Position numbers and translations under genes: made by a program. A stretch of DNA of 64,000 nucleotides from Marihabitans asiaticum (lineage in GTDB: Bacteria; Actinomycetota; Actinomycetes; Actinomycetales; Dermatophilaceae), in NCBI RefSeq assembly GCF_007828725.1, contig NZ_VIUW01000003.1:372001-436000 (forward strand), written 5' to 3'. The first letter of the stretch is position 1, and each line of letters starts with the position of its first letter. Under the pieces are notes generated by a model that was not told the DNA's origin, made no database searches, and saw only the letters and a program-made list of their open reading frames with translations. Shown one piece after another: positions 17,625-27,073 of the stretch.

Positions 17625-17698
17625 GGGGCGGTAGCTCAGTCGGTCAGAGCAGCGGACTCATAATCCGTCGGTCCTGGGTTCAAGCCCCAGCCGCCCCA
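17625..17698 (+). tRNA. tRNA with anticodon CAT (elongator Met or Ile2)
   Basis: A 74-base cloverleaf. The acceptor stem is GGGGCGG with CCGCCCC, the anticodon loop CTCATAA and the T-loop TTCAAGC. CCA is not encoded. Position 1 pairs normally, so it is not the initiator. CAT can be read as Met, or as Ile(AUA) if lysidine-modified; sequence alone does not decide here. Confidence 0.92.
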
Positions 17699-17727
17699 CG
17701 GTGCGGACTGGCGACCCGGCGACAGGA

Positions 17728-17758
17728 CACCGACTGCTCCCGGCGGTGCTTGTCGGTG
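17728..17758 (+). terminator. Possible terminator hairpin after the tRNA
   Basis: CACCGAC and GTCGGTG form a 7-bp stem 30 bases after the tRNA. The 17-base loop is long and there is no T-run. Confidence 0.3.
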
Positions 17759-17766
17759 CTGGCACC

Positions 17767-17772
17767 TAGAGT
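17767..17772 (+). promoter_or_regulatory. Predicted -10 element of the PNPOx-like gene
   Basis: TAGAGT lies 38 bases before the ATG at 17811. The leader contains GCGAGGAGCAG as ribosome binding site. Confidence 0.45.
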
Positions 17773-17810
17773 CGTGGCGACCAAGCCGTTAACCAGCGCG
17801 AGGAGCAGAC

Positions 17811-18287
17811 ATGAGCACCACCGACCGCGACACCGTCGCCGAGGTCATGAAGGACACGCAGATCGCGATCCTGACCTACCAGGACCCGCAGGGTCGGCTC
17901 GTCTCGACCCCCATGGGCACCCAGGACTTCGAGGACCCGGCGCAGATCTGGTTCCTCACCCGCTTCGACAGCGAGAAGGTCGAGGCGATCACCGCTCGTC
18001 CCGCGGTCAACGTCTCCTACTCCAGCGACAAGGGCTGGGTCTCGCTCTCCGGCACCGCACGCGTCAACCAGGACCGTGCCAAGATCGAGGAGCTGTGGGA
18101 CCCCTCCGCCTCCGCCTTCATGAGCGGGGGTCCCGAGGACCCCGAGAACGTGCTGCTCGAGGTCGACGGCGACACCGCCCAGCTGTGGGAGTCGCCCGGC
18201 AAGCTCGGGATGCTCGTGACCATGGCCAAGGGCCTGGCCGGCGAGGAGCCGGCCAAGGACTCCGACGCGCCCGTCGTCGACCTCTGA
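17811..18287 (+). CDS. Pyridoxamine 5'-phosphate oxidase-like (general stress 26-type) protein
   Basis: A 158-residue flavin-binding split-barrel protein. The pattern QIAILTYQDPQGRLVSTPMG, IWFLTRFDSEKVEAITARPAVNVSY and WVSLSGTARVNQDRAKIEELW matches the general stress protein 26/PNPOx-like family, which binds FMN or F420. It is small and cytoplasmic, and the substrate is unknown. Ribosome binding site GAGGAG lies eight bases before the ATG. The gene stands alone between a tRNA and DUF3145 and has its own promoter. Confidence 0.88.
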   Translation: MSTTDRDTVAEVMKDTQIAILTYQDPQGRLVSTPMGTQDFEDPAQIWFLTRFDSEKVEAITARPAVNVSYSSDKGWVSLSGTARVNQDRAKIEELWDPSASAFMSGGPEDPENVLLEVDGDTAQLWESPGKLGMLVTMAKGLAGEEPAKDSDAPVVDL

Positions 18288-18484
18288 GGAGGCCGCCCGC
18301 ACCGTCAGCAGAGTGACCGCTGTGAAGGGTGGTGCTCACGAGACGGATGGTGCACAATGGCAGCACAACCGAGCTCGCTCGGACATACGGTTGCACCCGC
18401 TGGCCGCTCAGGTCGGCATCCCACCTCTAATCATCCAGGTGTGTGGCGTTGGGGAAGACGTCCATCGCACCGAGGAGGAACGGG

Positions 18485-18985
18485 ATGTCAGCTACGACGC
18501 GAGGCGTGGTGTTCATTCACAGCACCCCGACGGCGCTCTGCCCCCACATCACGTGGGCGATGGAGTCTGCCCTGGGTCGTGACGTGTCTCTCGACTGGAC
18601 CGAGCAGCCGCTCGGCCGGTCGCTCAAGCGTGCCGAGTTCTCCTGGACCGGAGCCCCGGGCACCGGAGCAGCGCTGGCGTCTGCCCTGCGAGGGTGGGAC
18701 GGTGTCCGGTACGAGGTGACCGAGGAGCCCAGCCCCGGCCTCGACGGCTCCCGCTGGTCGCACACCCCCAGCCTGGGCATCCACCACGCCACCATCTCCG
18801 CCTCGGGCGACGTCGTCGTGCACGAGAACCGGCTCCGTGAGGTGCTCACCCTCGCCCAGGGCGCCGGAGAGGCCGTCGAGGACATGCTCGGCGAGCTGCT
18901 CGGCACCGCGTGGGACGCCGAGCTCGAGGCCTTCCGGCACGCCGGCGACGGCGCACCGGTGCGCTGGCTGCACAAGGTCGGCTAG
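18485..18985 (+). CDS. DUF3145 family protein
   Basis: A 166-residue actinobacterial protein of unknown function. RGVVFIHSTPTALCPHITWA at the N-terminus and FSWTGAPGTGAALASAL are typical of DUF3145. It has no signal peptide or membrane segment. Family members often lie next to the fatty acid synthesis cluster, as here, where it is convergent with accD. GAGGAGGAA lies 6-7 bases before the ATG I chose; a start at 18443 would add 14 residues. The 197 bases upstream hold no gene. Confidence 0.87.
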   Translation: MSATTRGVVFIHSTPTALCPHITWAMESALGRDVSLDWTEQPLGRSLKRAEFSWTGAPGTGAALASALRGWDGVRYEVTEEPSPGLDGSRWSHTPSLGIHHATISASGDVVVHENRLREVLTLAQGAGEAVEDMLGELLGTAWDAELEAFRHAGDGAPVRWLHKVG

Positions 18986-19010
18986 GGGAGTCACCCCCTT
19001 CGCCATCGCC

Positions 19011-20462
19011 TCACAACGGGATGTTGGTGTGCCGCCCCCGCCGGGCCGGCGCGGAGGCGATGGTCGCCGCGATCGCGGACCGGGTCTGCGCCGGCTCGAC
19101 GACCTCGTCGACCACCCCGATCTCCACCGCCCGCTCCAAACCGCCGGAGAGACGGTCGTGCTCGGCCGCCAGCTCGGCCTCGACCGCCTCGCGCTCGGCG
19201 TCGTCGACCTCCGCGAGCCGGCGCCGGTGCAGGATCCGGATCGCCGCGACCGAGCCCATCACCGCGACCTGGGCGTCGGGCCAGGCGAAGACGCGGGTGG
19301 CTCCGAGAGAGCGTGAGTTCATTGCGATGTAGGCGCCGCCGTAGGTCTTGCGGGTGACGACGGTCACGCGCGGGACCACCGACTCGGCGAAGGCGTGCAG
19401 CAGCTTCGCCCCGCGACGCACGACTCCGTCCCACTCCTGGCCGACCCCGGGGAGGTAGCCGGGCACGTCGACGAGCACCACGAGCGGGATGCCGAAGGCG
19501 TCGCACATCCGCACGAACCGGGCGGACTTCTCAGCCGACGCCGAGTCCAGGCAGCCGCCGAGGCGCATCGGGTTGTTGGCGATGACACCGACCGCGCCGC
19601 CACCGAGCCGCCCGAGCGCCGTGACGATGTTCGGCGCCCAGCGCCCGTGCAGCTCCTCGGTCGTTCCCTCGTCGAGCAGGTCCTCGACGACCGGGTGGAC
19701 GTCATAGGCACGACGAGCCGACTCCGGGAAGGAGCGCGCGAGGTCACGGTCCTGCACGGACCCGGGGTCACAGGTGCCGACCGCCGAGGGGTCGAGCAGG
19801 GAGGTGATAGACCGAGCCCGCTCGAAGGCGTCGTCGATCGAGCTCGCGAGGACGTGCACCACCCCGCTGCGCCGGCCGTGGGGCTCAGGCCCACCAAGGC
19901 GAAGGGCGTCGACCGCCTCACCGGTAACGGACCGGACCACGTCCGGTCCGGTGACGAAGATCCGTCCCTCCGGCGCGAGGATGACGATGTCGGTCAGCGC
20001 AGGGCCGTAGGCGGCCCCACCGGCGGCGGCGCCGATGACGACGGAGATCTGCGGGATCAGCCCGGACGCGCGCGTCATCACGGCGAAGATCTCGCCGACC
20101 GCGTGCAGCGAGACGACCCCTTCGGGCAGGCGGGCCCCGCCGCTGTGCCAGATGCCGATGATCGGCAGCTCGTCCTCGATCGCGCGCTCGTACGCCTCGA
20201 CCACCTTGCGGCATCCCTCGACGCCCATCGCGCCACCCATGACCGTCGGGTCGGAGGCGAAGGCGATGACGGGGCGACCCCGGACCGTCCCTCGGGCCGT
20301 GAGCATCCCGGAGGTGTCGTCCGGCGCGAGCAGCTCGAGCGAGCCGTCGTCCAGGCACGCCTCCAACCGGCGCTGGGGGTGCCGGGGGTCGTCCGCGCGG
20401 GCCGGCTTGCCGGCCGTCGTCGAGGACGCCTGGGCCGACGCGGCGTTGGGCTGGCGAGCCAT
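19011..20462 (-). CDS. accD: Acyl-CoA carboxylase beta subunit (carboxyltransferase)
   Basis: A 483-residue carboxyltransferase that moves the carboxyl group from biotinylated carrier to acetyl- or propionyl-CoA, supplying malonyl-CoA to the FabD/FabH system encoded upstream. Both crotonase-like halves are present: IIGIWHSGGARLPEGV and IGAAAGGAAYGPALTD in the N-half, LVDVPGYLPGVGQEWDGVVRRGAK and YGGAYIAMNSRSLGA in the C-half. It corresponds in position to accD6 after kasB in mycobacteria. No biotin carboxylase gene is in the window. Its ATG shares one base with the fabF stop (TGATG at 20460-20464). Confidence 0.93.
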   Translation of the reverse strand: MARQPNAASAQASSTTAGKPARADDPRHPQRRLEACLDDGSLELLAPDDTSGMLTARGTVRGRPVIAFASDPTVMGGAMGVEGCRKVVEAYERAIEDELPIIGIWHSGGARLPEGVVSLHAVGEIFAVMTRASGLIPQISVVIGAAAGGAAYGPALTDIVILAPEGRIFVTGPDVVRSVTGEAVDALRLGGPEPHGRRSGVVHVLASSIDDAFERARSITSLLDPSAVGTCDPGSVQDRDLARSFPESARRAYDVHPVVEDLLDEGTTEELHGRWAPNIVTALGRLGGGAVGVIANNPMRLGGCLDSASAEKSARFVRMCDAFGIPLVVLVDVPGYLPGVGQEWDGVVRRGAKLLHAFAESVVPRVTVVTRKTYGGAYIAMNSRSLGATRVFAWPDAQVAVMGSVAAIRILHRRRLAEVDDAEREAVEAELAAEHDRLSGGLERAVEIGVVDEVVEPAQTRSAIAATIASAPARRGRHTNIPL

Positions 20463-21703
20463 CAGAGCGACCCGAAGGCGAGCGCCACGTCGTGGCCGCC
20501 GAAGCCGAAGGAGTTGTTCAGCGCCAGGAGCGGCCCGTCCCCGAGGGGTCGCGGCTCGTCCCGGACGACGTCGAGGTCGACCTCGGGGTCGAGCTCGGTG
20601 ATGTTGATCGTCGGGGGCGCCACCCGGTGCTGCACCGCCAGTACCGTGAGCACGGCTTCGAGCGAGCCGGCCGCCCCGAGCAGGTGACCGGTCATCGACT
20701 TGGTCCCGCTCACGGCCATGTGGTCAGCGTCGGACCCGAAGGCGCGACGGATCGCGGCCACCTCCGCGACGTCGCCGACGGGGGTGGAGGTCGCGTGCGC
20801 GTTGATGTGGCTGAGGTCGGAGGCCGCGGCACCGGCGTCCTGCACCGCCTCGGTCATCGCCCGAGCGGCCCCGGCGCCCTCCGGCTCGGGGGCGGCGATG
20901 TGGTGGGCGTCGGCGCTGGTCCCGACCCCGGACAGGCGGCAGATGATGCTCGCCCCGCGGGCCCGCGCGTGCTCCTCGTCCTCGAGGACCATGACGGCGG
21001 CGCCCTCACCGAGGACGAAGCCGTCGCGGCTCGCGTCGTAGGGCCGCGACGCGCCGGCCGGGTCGTCGTTGCGCGTCGAGAGGGCCTGCATCGCCGCGAA
21101 CCCGGCGATGGGCAGCGGGTGCACCGCCGCCTCCGCGCCTCCGGCGACGACGACATCGGCCTTGCCCGAGCGGATCATCCCCGCGCCGTAGCCGATCGAC
21201 TCGGCACCCGAGCTGCAGGCCGAGACGAGCGCGTGCGCGCCCGCACGGGCGCCCAGCTCGAGCGAGATCGTGCCCGCGGCGCTGTTGGGCATGAGCATGG
21301 GGATCGAGAGGGGGTAGACCCGTCGCGCGCCCTTCTCCCGCAGGGTGTCCCAGGCGGTGATGATCGTCGTGATCCCTCCGATCCCGCTGCCGATCGCGAC
21401 ACCGAGGCGCTCCGGGTCGACCTCGGGCCTGCCGGCGTGGGTCCAGGCCTCACGAGAGGCCACGAGGGCGTACTGGGCGAAGGGGTCGAGCCGCTTGGTC
21501 TCGACCCGGGCCAGGACCTCCGCCGCCGGGGTGTGCAGGGTGGCTGCGAAGGTCACCGGCAGCTCGTGCTCGCCGACCCAGTCCTCGGTCAGGGGACGTG
21601 CGCCCGGGGTGCCGGCGAGGATCGCCTCCCAGGTGGTGGCGACGTCGCCGCCGAGAGGAGTGGTGGCGCCGAGGCCGGTGACGACGACGGAGCGGGAGGA
21701 CAT
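20462..21703 (-). CDS. fabF: 3-oxoacyl-ACP synthase II
   Basis: A 413-residue elongating ketosynthase that condenses malonyl-ACP with acyl-ACP. The Cys-His-His catalytic set is visible: SACSSGAES with Cys163, HINAHATSTPVGD and GTKSMTGHLLGAAGSLEA. NSFGFGGHD at the C-terminus is the usual gatekeeper loop. The length matches the family. A GAAGGAG-type site lies before the ATG. It belongs to the fabD-fabH-acpP-fabF-accD operon. Confidence 0.96.
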   Translation of the reverse strand: MSSRSVVVTGLGATTPLGGDVATTWEAILAGTPGARPLTEDWVGEHELPVTFAATLHTPAAEVLARVETKRLDPFAQYALVASREAWTHAGRPEVDPERLGVAIGSGIGGITTIITAWDTLREKGARRVYPLSIPMLMPNSAAGTISLELGARAGAHALVSACSSGAESIGYGAGMIRSGKADVVVAGGAEAAVHPLPIAGFAAMQALSTRNDDPAGASRPYDASRDGFVLGEGAAVMVLEDEEHARARGASIICRLSGVGTSADAHHIAAPEPEGAGAARAMTEAVQDAGAAASDLSHINAHATSTPVGDVAEVAAIRRAFGSDADHMAVSGTKSMTGHLLGAAGSLEAVLTVLAVQHRVAPPTINITELDPEVDLDVVRDEPRPLGDGPLLALNNSFGFGGHDVALAFGSL

Positions 21704-21781
21704 GAGGTCTCCTTCTTCTACGGAGCGAAGGGGGTGACGTCGGCCGGCTCGAGCGAGCCGGCCGACGCCTGGGGCTGGCCC

Positions 21782-22030
21782 TTAGGCCTGGTTGTTCTTG
21801 ATGTACGTCACGGCGTCGCCGACGGTCTTGAGGTTCTTGACCTCCTCGTCGGGGATCTTCGCTCCGAACTTCTCCTCGGCGCTCACGGCGATCGTCATCA
21901 TCGACAGCGAGTCGACGTCGAGGTCGTCGGTGAAGCTCTTGTCCGCGGTGACCTCAGCGGTGTCGACGCCGGTCTCCTCGGCGACGATCTCGGCGAGTCC
22001 GTCGAGGATCTCCTGCTCGGTGTGAGCCAT
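21782..22030 (-). CDS. acpP: Acyl carrier protein
   Basis: An 82-residue acidic protein that carries growing acyl chains on a phosphopantetheine arm. The attachment site is DLDVDSLSMM with Ser41. AAGGAG lies eight bases before the ATG, a strong site fitting a highly expressed protein. It lies between fabH and fabF, with a 78-base gap to fabF. Confidence 0.96.
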   Translation of the reverse strand: MAHTEQEILDGLAEIVAEETGVDTAEVTADKSFTDDLDVDSLSMMTIAVSAEEKFGAKIPDEEVKNLKTVGDAVTYIKNNQA

Positions 22031-22088
22031 GGGTGATGCTCCTTCTCTGGTGGTGATTTCTCGTGGGGTCGTGCTGCGGTGGTCCTCG

Positions 22089-23105
22089 CTAGGGGACGAC
22101 GACCACCTGCCCGGCGTAGGCGAGGCCCGCGCCGAAGCCGATCTGCAGGGCGAGGTCGCCGCTGGCGATCTCGCCTTCCTCGAGCATCCTGCTCATCGCG
22201 AGCGGGATCGACGCGGCCGAGGTGTTGCCGGTCGTGACGATGTCGCGGGCCACGGTCACATGGTCGGGAATGCCCAAGGTCTTGACCATCGAGTCCACGA
22301 TCCGCAGGTTCGCCTGGTGCGGCACGAAGACGTCGAGGTCGCCCGCCGTGATCCCGGCGCGGTCGAGGGTCTCCTGGGCGTGCTTGGCCACGGACCAGAC
22401 CGCCCAGCGGAAGACCGTCTGGCCCTGCATCTTGATCGTCGGGAAGACGATGTCGGGGTTGTGCCGCACGTCGACCCACGAGTCGTCCTGGGAGATGACC
22501 CGGTGCTGGTCGCCGGCGCTGCCCCACACGGTCGGGCTGATCTGAGGGGTCTCGGAGCGGGAGACGACCGCGGCGCCAGCACCGTCACCGAAGATGAAGG
22601 CGATCGTCCGGTCGGTGGGGTCGGTGAAGTCGGACAGCTTCTCGACCCCGATGACGAGGACGTTGACCGCCGAGCCGGCGCGGACCATGTCCGAGGCGAG
22701 TCCGATGCCGTGGCAGTAGCCGGCGCACGCGGCCGAGATGTCGATCGCCATGCAGGTCAGTCCTAGGCGGTGCGCGACCTCGGGCGCCGCGGCGGGGGTC
22801 TGGTACGGGTGGGTGACCGTGGCGAGCAGCACGACGTCGATGTCCGAGGGCGTCAGGCCCGCATGGTCGATGGCACGCCGCGCCACGACCTCGCTCATGT
22901 CGACCACGCTCTCGTCCGGCGCGGCGCGGTGCCGGGTACGGATGCCTGTGCGCTCCCGGATCCACTCGTCGGTGGAGTCGATCTGCTCGCAGACCTCGTC
23001 GTTGGTGACGACCCGCTCCGGCCGGTACCCGGCGATGCCGCTGATCCTGGAGTGGAACCCGCCGGTCGTCGTGCCCAGTCCCGGGCTGAGGGTGACCATG
23101 CTCAT
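22089..23105 (-). CDS. fabH: 3-oxoacyl-ACP synthase III
   Basis: A 338-residue initiating ketosynthase that joins an acyl-CoA primer to malonyl-ACP. The catalytic Cys127 lies in ISAACAGYCHG, the His in VPHQANLRI and the Asn in VTTGNTSAASIP. FIFGDGAGAAVV is the family's conserved glycine-rich loop. The ATG overlaps the fabD stop (ATGA at 23102-23105), so the two are coupled; a second ATG two codons later is possible. Confidence 0.95.
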   Translation of the reverse strand: MSMVTLSPGLGTTTGGFHSRISGIAGYRPERVVTNDEVCEQIDSTDEWIRERTGIRTRHRAAPDESVVDMSEVVARRAIDHAGLTPSDIDVVLLATVTHPYQTPAAAPEVAHRLGLTCMAIDISAACAGYCHGIGLASDMVRAGSAVNVLVIGVEKLSDFTDPTDRTIAFIFGDGAGAAVVSRSETPQISPTVWGSAGDQHRVISQDDSWVDVRHNPDIVFPTIKMQGQTVFRWAVWSVAKHAQETLDRAGITAGDLDVFVPHQANLRIVDSMVKTLGIPDHVTVARDIVTTGNTSAASIPLAMSRMLEEGEIASGDLALQIGFGAGLAYAGQVVVVP

Positions 23106-24283
23106 CCGGTCTGTCCCATCGGGTGCAGCCGGAGGATCGGTTGACCCGGGCTTACCGGGTCGCCCTCCTCGACGAGCCACTCGAGCACCTGACCTCCGTG
23201 GGCGCAGACGACCTCGTGGGTGTCCCGCAACGACGAGACGCGAGCGATAACCGCACCGGGGTCCACGTCCTCCCCGGGTCCGGCGGGCTCCAGGGCCACG
23301 GTGCCCTTGGCCGGGGCGACCACGAGACGCCACGCGGGCGAGGACGCAGTGCGCTCCTCGCCGTGCTCGCGCACCATCCGCTGGGCCGCCTCCAGGTCGT
23401 CCGGGGTGCGCAGCGCGAGGGTCTCGACACCCTTGAGCTCACGCTTGGACAGGCCGGTGAGAGTGCCCGCTGGGGGCACCTCGATCACCCCGGTGACGCC
23501 CAGGTCGCGCATCGTCTCCAGGCAGAGGTCCCAGCGCACTGGTGAGGCCACCTGGCCCACGATGCGCTGGAGCACGTCGCGGCCCGAGGTGACGACGGTC
23601 CCGTCGGCGTTGCTCAGGAGGGGTACCCGGGCGTCGTGGGTGGAGACGGCTCGGGCGAGGCGGTGCATGACCGACACCGCCGGACGCATGTGCTCGGTGT
23701 GGAAGGCTCCGGCCACCTGGAGCGGGAGGACCCGGGCCTTCGCCGGAGGCTCCTCGGCCAGCGCCTGGAGCTGCTCGCGAGTACCGGCGGCGACCACCTG
23801 GCCTGCGCCGTTGACGTTGGCAGGGGTCAGGCCGTGCTTCTCGATGCTCGCCTGGACCTCGGCGGCGTCCCCGCCGACCACAGCGCTCATGCCCGTCTCG
23901 GTGACTGCCGAGGCATCGGCCATGGCCCGGCCCCGCTGCGCGACGAGGACCATCGCCTGCTCGGCGGTGATCACCCCCGCAGCGGCCGCGGCGGTGAGCT
24001 CACCGACCGAGTGCCCGGCGCCGACCCCGACGACTCGGAAGCCGTCGGCGGGGTGCTCGAAGAGGCCCAGGAGCCCCAGCATCCCGCTGGCGACGATGAG
24101 TGGCTGTGCCACCGCCGTGTCCTTGATCGTCGCCTCGTCCGAGACCGTCCCGTGCTGCTCGAGGTCCACGCCGGCGACGGTCGACAGCCAGTGCAGGCGG
24201 TCGCGCATGCCGGGCAGCTCGAGCCACGGAGAGAGGAAGCCGGGGGACTGGGAGCCCTGTCCGGGGCAGGTGATCGCTAGCAC
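23102..24283 (-). CDS. fabD: Malonyl-CoA:ACP transacylase with a C-terminal lipoyl/biotinyl-like domain
   Basis: Transfers malonyl from CoA to ACP. It is 393 residues; FabD is usually 305-320. The MCAT part (residues 1-~308) has CPGQGSQ at the start, GHSVGE with catalytic Ser92 and GAFHTEHM with His195. The extra ~85 residues read VVAPAKGTVAL..., DPGAVIARVSSLRDTHEVVC, then GGQVLEWLVEEGDPVSPGQPILRL, the pattern of a biotinyl/lipoyl hammerhead domain. At the hairpin where BCCP has M-K-M the sequence is L-R-D, so there is no acceptor lysine. The extension is therefore likely structural or a docking module. It is the first gene after fasR in the fab cluster and starts with GTG. Confidence 0.93.
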   Translation of the reverse strand: MLAITCPGQGSQSPGFLSPWLELPGMRDRLHWLSTVAGVDLEQHGTVSDEATIKDTAVAQPLIVASGMLGLLGLFEHPADGFRVVGVGAGHSVGELTAAAAAGVITAEQAMVLVAQRGRAMADASAVTETGMSAVVGGDAAEVQASIEKHGLTPANVNGAGQVVAAGTREQLQALAEEPPAKARVLPLQVAGAFHTEHMRPAVSVMHRLARAVSTHDARVPLLSNADGTVVTSGRDVLQRIVGQVASPVRWDLCLETMRDLGVTGVIEVPPAGTLTGLSKRELKGVETLALRTPDDLEAAQRMVREHGEERTASSPAWRLVVAPAKGTVALEPAGPGEDVDPGAVIARVSSLRDTHEVVCAHGGQVLEWLVEEGDPVSPGQPILRLHPMGQTG

Positions 24284-24337
24284 CCGTCTACTCTCGCGAG
24301 CCGCGGCCCCGTCCAGCGATACCGACCTCGCCAGCGT

Positions 24338-25522
24338 TCACCGTGTCGATTTAGAGGAAACCTCCAACAGGCGTCCTAGGGTGAGGGCGACCCTGACGGT
24401 GAAGGCGTCGTGCGGGTCCGCGAGGTCGAGCCCGGTGAGATCACCGATCCGGGCGATCCGGTAGCGCACCGTGTTGACGTGCACGAAAAGCGCGCGGGCC
24501 GTGCCCTCCAACCCTGACCGGGTGTCGAGGTGCTGCTCGGCCGTCTCGAGCAGCGCCGGCTGGGACTGCAGCGGCTCCCACACCGTCGACAGCAGCTCGA
24601 GGCGCGCCCACTCCTCTCCTGCGAGGGCCCGCTCGGGGAGCAGGTCGGCCGCGCTCACCGGGCGGGGACATCGCGGCCAGCCCGACGCCACGTCGTGCCC
24701 GGCGAGCGCAGCGCCCGCCGACAGCGGTGCGGCGACGAGGTCCTCGACGAGGTGACCGTGCACGACCGGCCCGTCCCCGAAGTGCTCGAGCAGGCTGTCG
24801 ACGTCGCCGGCGAGGTCGTTCACCTGCCCCAGCACGACAACGAGGCGGCGGCCCTGGACCCCGGCGATGATCATCAGCCCTCGCCGGGCGGCCGATCGGT
24901 GCAGCCCCGAGACCACCCCTTCGAAGTCGTCGACGGACACCGCCGGTGATGCGCCCACCACGACGGCCACCGAGGAGGTCGCGCTCCACCCCAGGGCCGT
25001 CGCCTGCGAGCGGATCGACTCGTCCACCTCGCCGCGCAGGACGGCGTCGAGGACGAGCGACTCGAGCCGGGCGTCCCAGGCGCCACGCTGCTCCGCCGCC
25101 TCCGCGTACACCTGGGCGGCGCCGAAGGCGACCTCCCGGCTGTAGCGCAGCACGGCGTCGCGCAGCGCGGGGACATCGCCCGGGCGGGCGATCGTCTCGA
25201 CGTGGGTCTCGACGACGTCGACCACCTCGCGCACGAGGTCCAGCGTCTGGGCCAGGCTGATCGATCGGGTGAGCGCCCGCGGCGCGGCACCGAAGATCGC
25301 CTCCGGGTGATGCCGGCCGTCGTCCGGCGGGCTCGCCATCCAGGCGACGAAGTCGGCGATGCCGGCCTGGGCGATCTGCGCGACCCAGGACCGCTCCTGG
25401 GCGGTCAGCTCGCCGTACCAGCCGTAGGTCTGCTCGATGCTGCGGGTCGCGGCCGTCGCGAGCTGACCGGAGCGCCGCCGCACGGCGTCACGGGTGCGCG
25501 CGGGGACGCGGGAACCGGCCAT
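24338..25522 (-). CDS. fasR: PucR/CdaR-type transcriptional regulator of fatty acid synthesis
   Basis: A 394-residue DNA-binding regulator. The C-terminal PucR-type helix-turn-helix is visible: ARALFVHVNTVRYRIARIGDLTGLDL (residues ~340-368). The middle part is a GGDEF-like/CdaR ligand region, and the N-terminus holds the conserved TYGWYGELTAQERSWVAQIAQ block. Its place immediately before fabD matches FasR of Streptomyces and mycobacteria, which controls the fab operon in response to acyl-CoA. The ATG has a -10-like TAGGCT six bases upstream and no ribosome binding site, so it is probably leaderless. An inverted repeat overlaps its promoter. Confidence 0.9.
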   Translation of the reverse strand: MAGSRVPARTRDAVRRRSGQLATAATRSIEQTYGWYGELTAQERSWVAQIAQAGIADFVAWMASPPDDGRHHPEAIFGAAPRALTRSISLAQTLDLVREVVDVVETHVETIARPGDVPALRDAVLRYSREVAFGAAQVYAEAAEQRGAWDARLESLVLDAVLRGEVDESIRSQATALGWSATSSVAVVVGASPAVSVDDFEGVVSGLHRSAARRGLMIIAGVQGRRLVVVLGQVNDLAGDVDSLLEHFGDGPVVHGHLVEDLVAAPLSAGAALAGHDVASGWPRCPRPVSAADLLPERALAGEEWARLELLSTVWEPLQSQPALLETAEQHLDTRSGLEGTARALFVHVNTVRYRIARIGDLTGLDLADPHDAFTVRVALTLGRLLEVSSKSTR

Positions 25523-25528
25523 GCCGAC

Positions 25529-25534
25529 AGCCTA
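25529..25534 (-). promoter_or_regulatory. Predicted -10 element of fasR (leaderless)
   Basis: TAGGCT on the minus strand lies six bases before the fasR ATG. Confidence 0.5.
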
Positions 25535-25535
25535 T

Positions 25536-25552
25536 TTGTCGATGACCGACAA
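25536..25552. promoter_or_regulatory. Inverted repeat in the fasR promoter, possible operator
   Basis: TTGTCG and CGACAA flank a 5-base spacer (17 bases in all). It lies directly upstream of the fasR -10 and would cover the spacer and -35 region, which suits autoregulation. It is AT-richer than the surroundings. Confidence 0.45.
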
Positions 25553-25568
25553 GCGGGCCGGGGCGCCT

Positions 25569-27011
<1,443 letters not shown>

Positions 27012-27073
27012 TCAGCCGTCATCGTCTCGACCGGCGTCCACCACCACACCGCACGGCGCGAAGGGAGCAGAGC

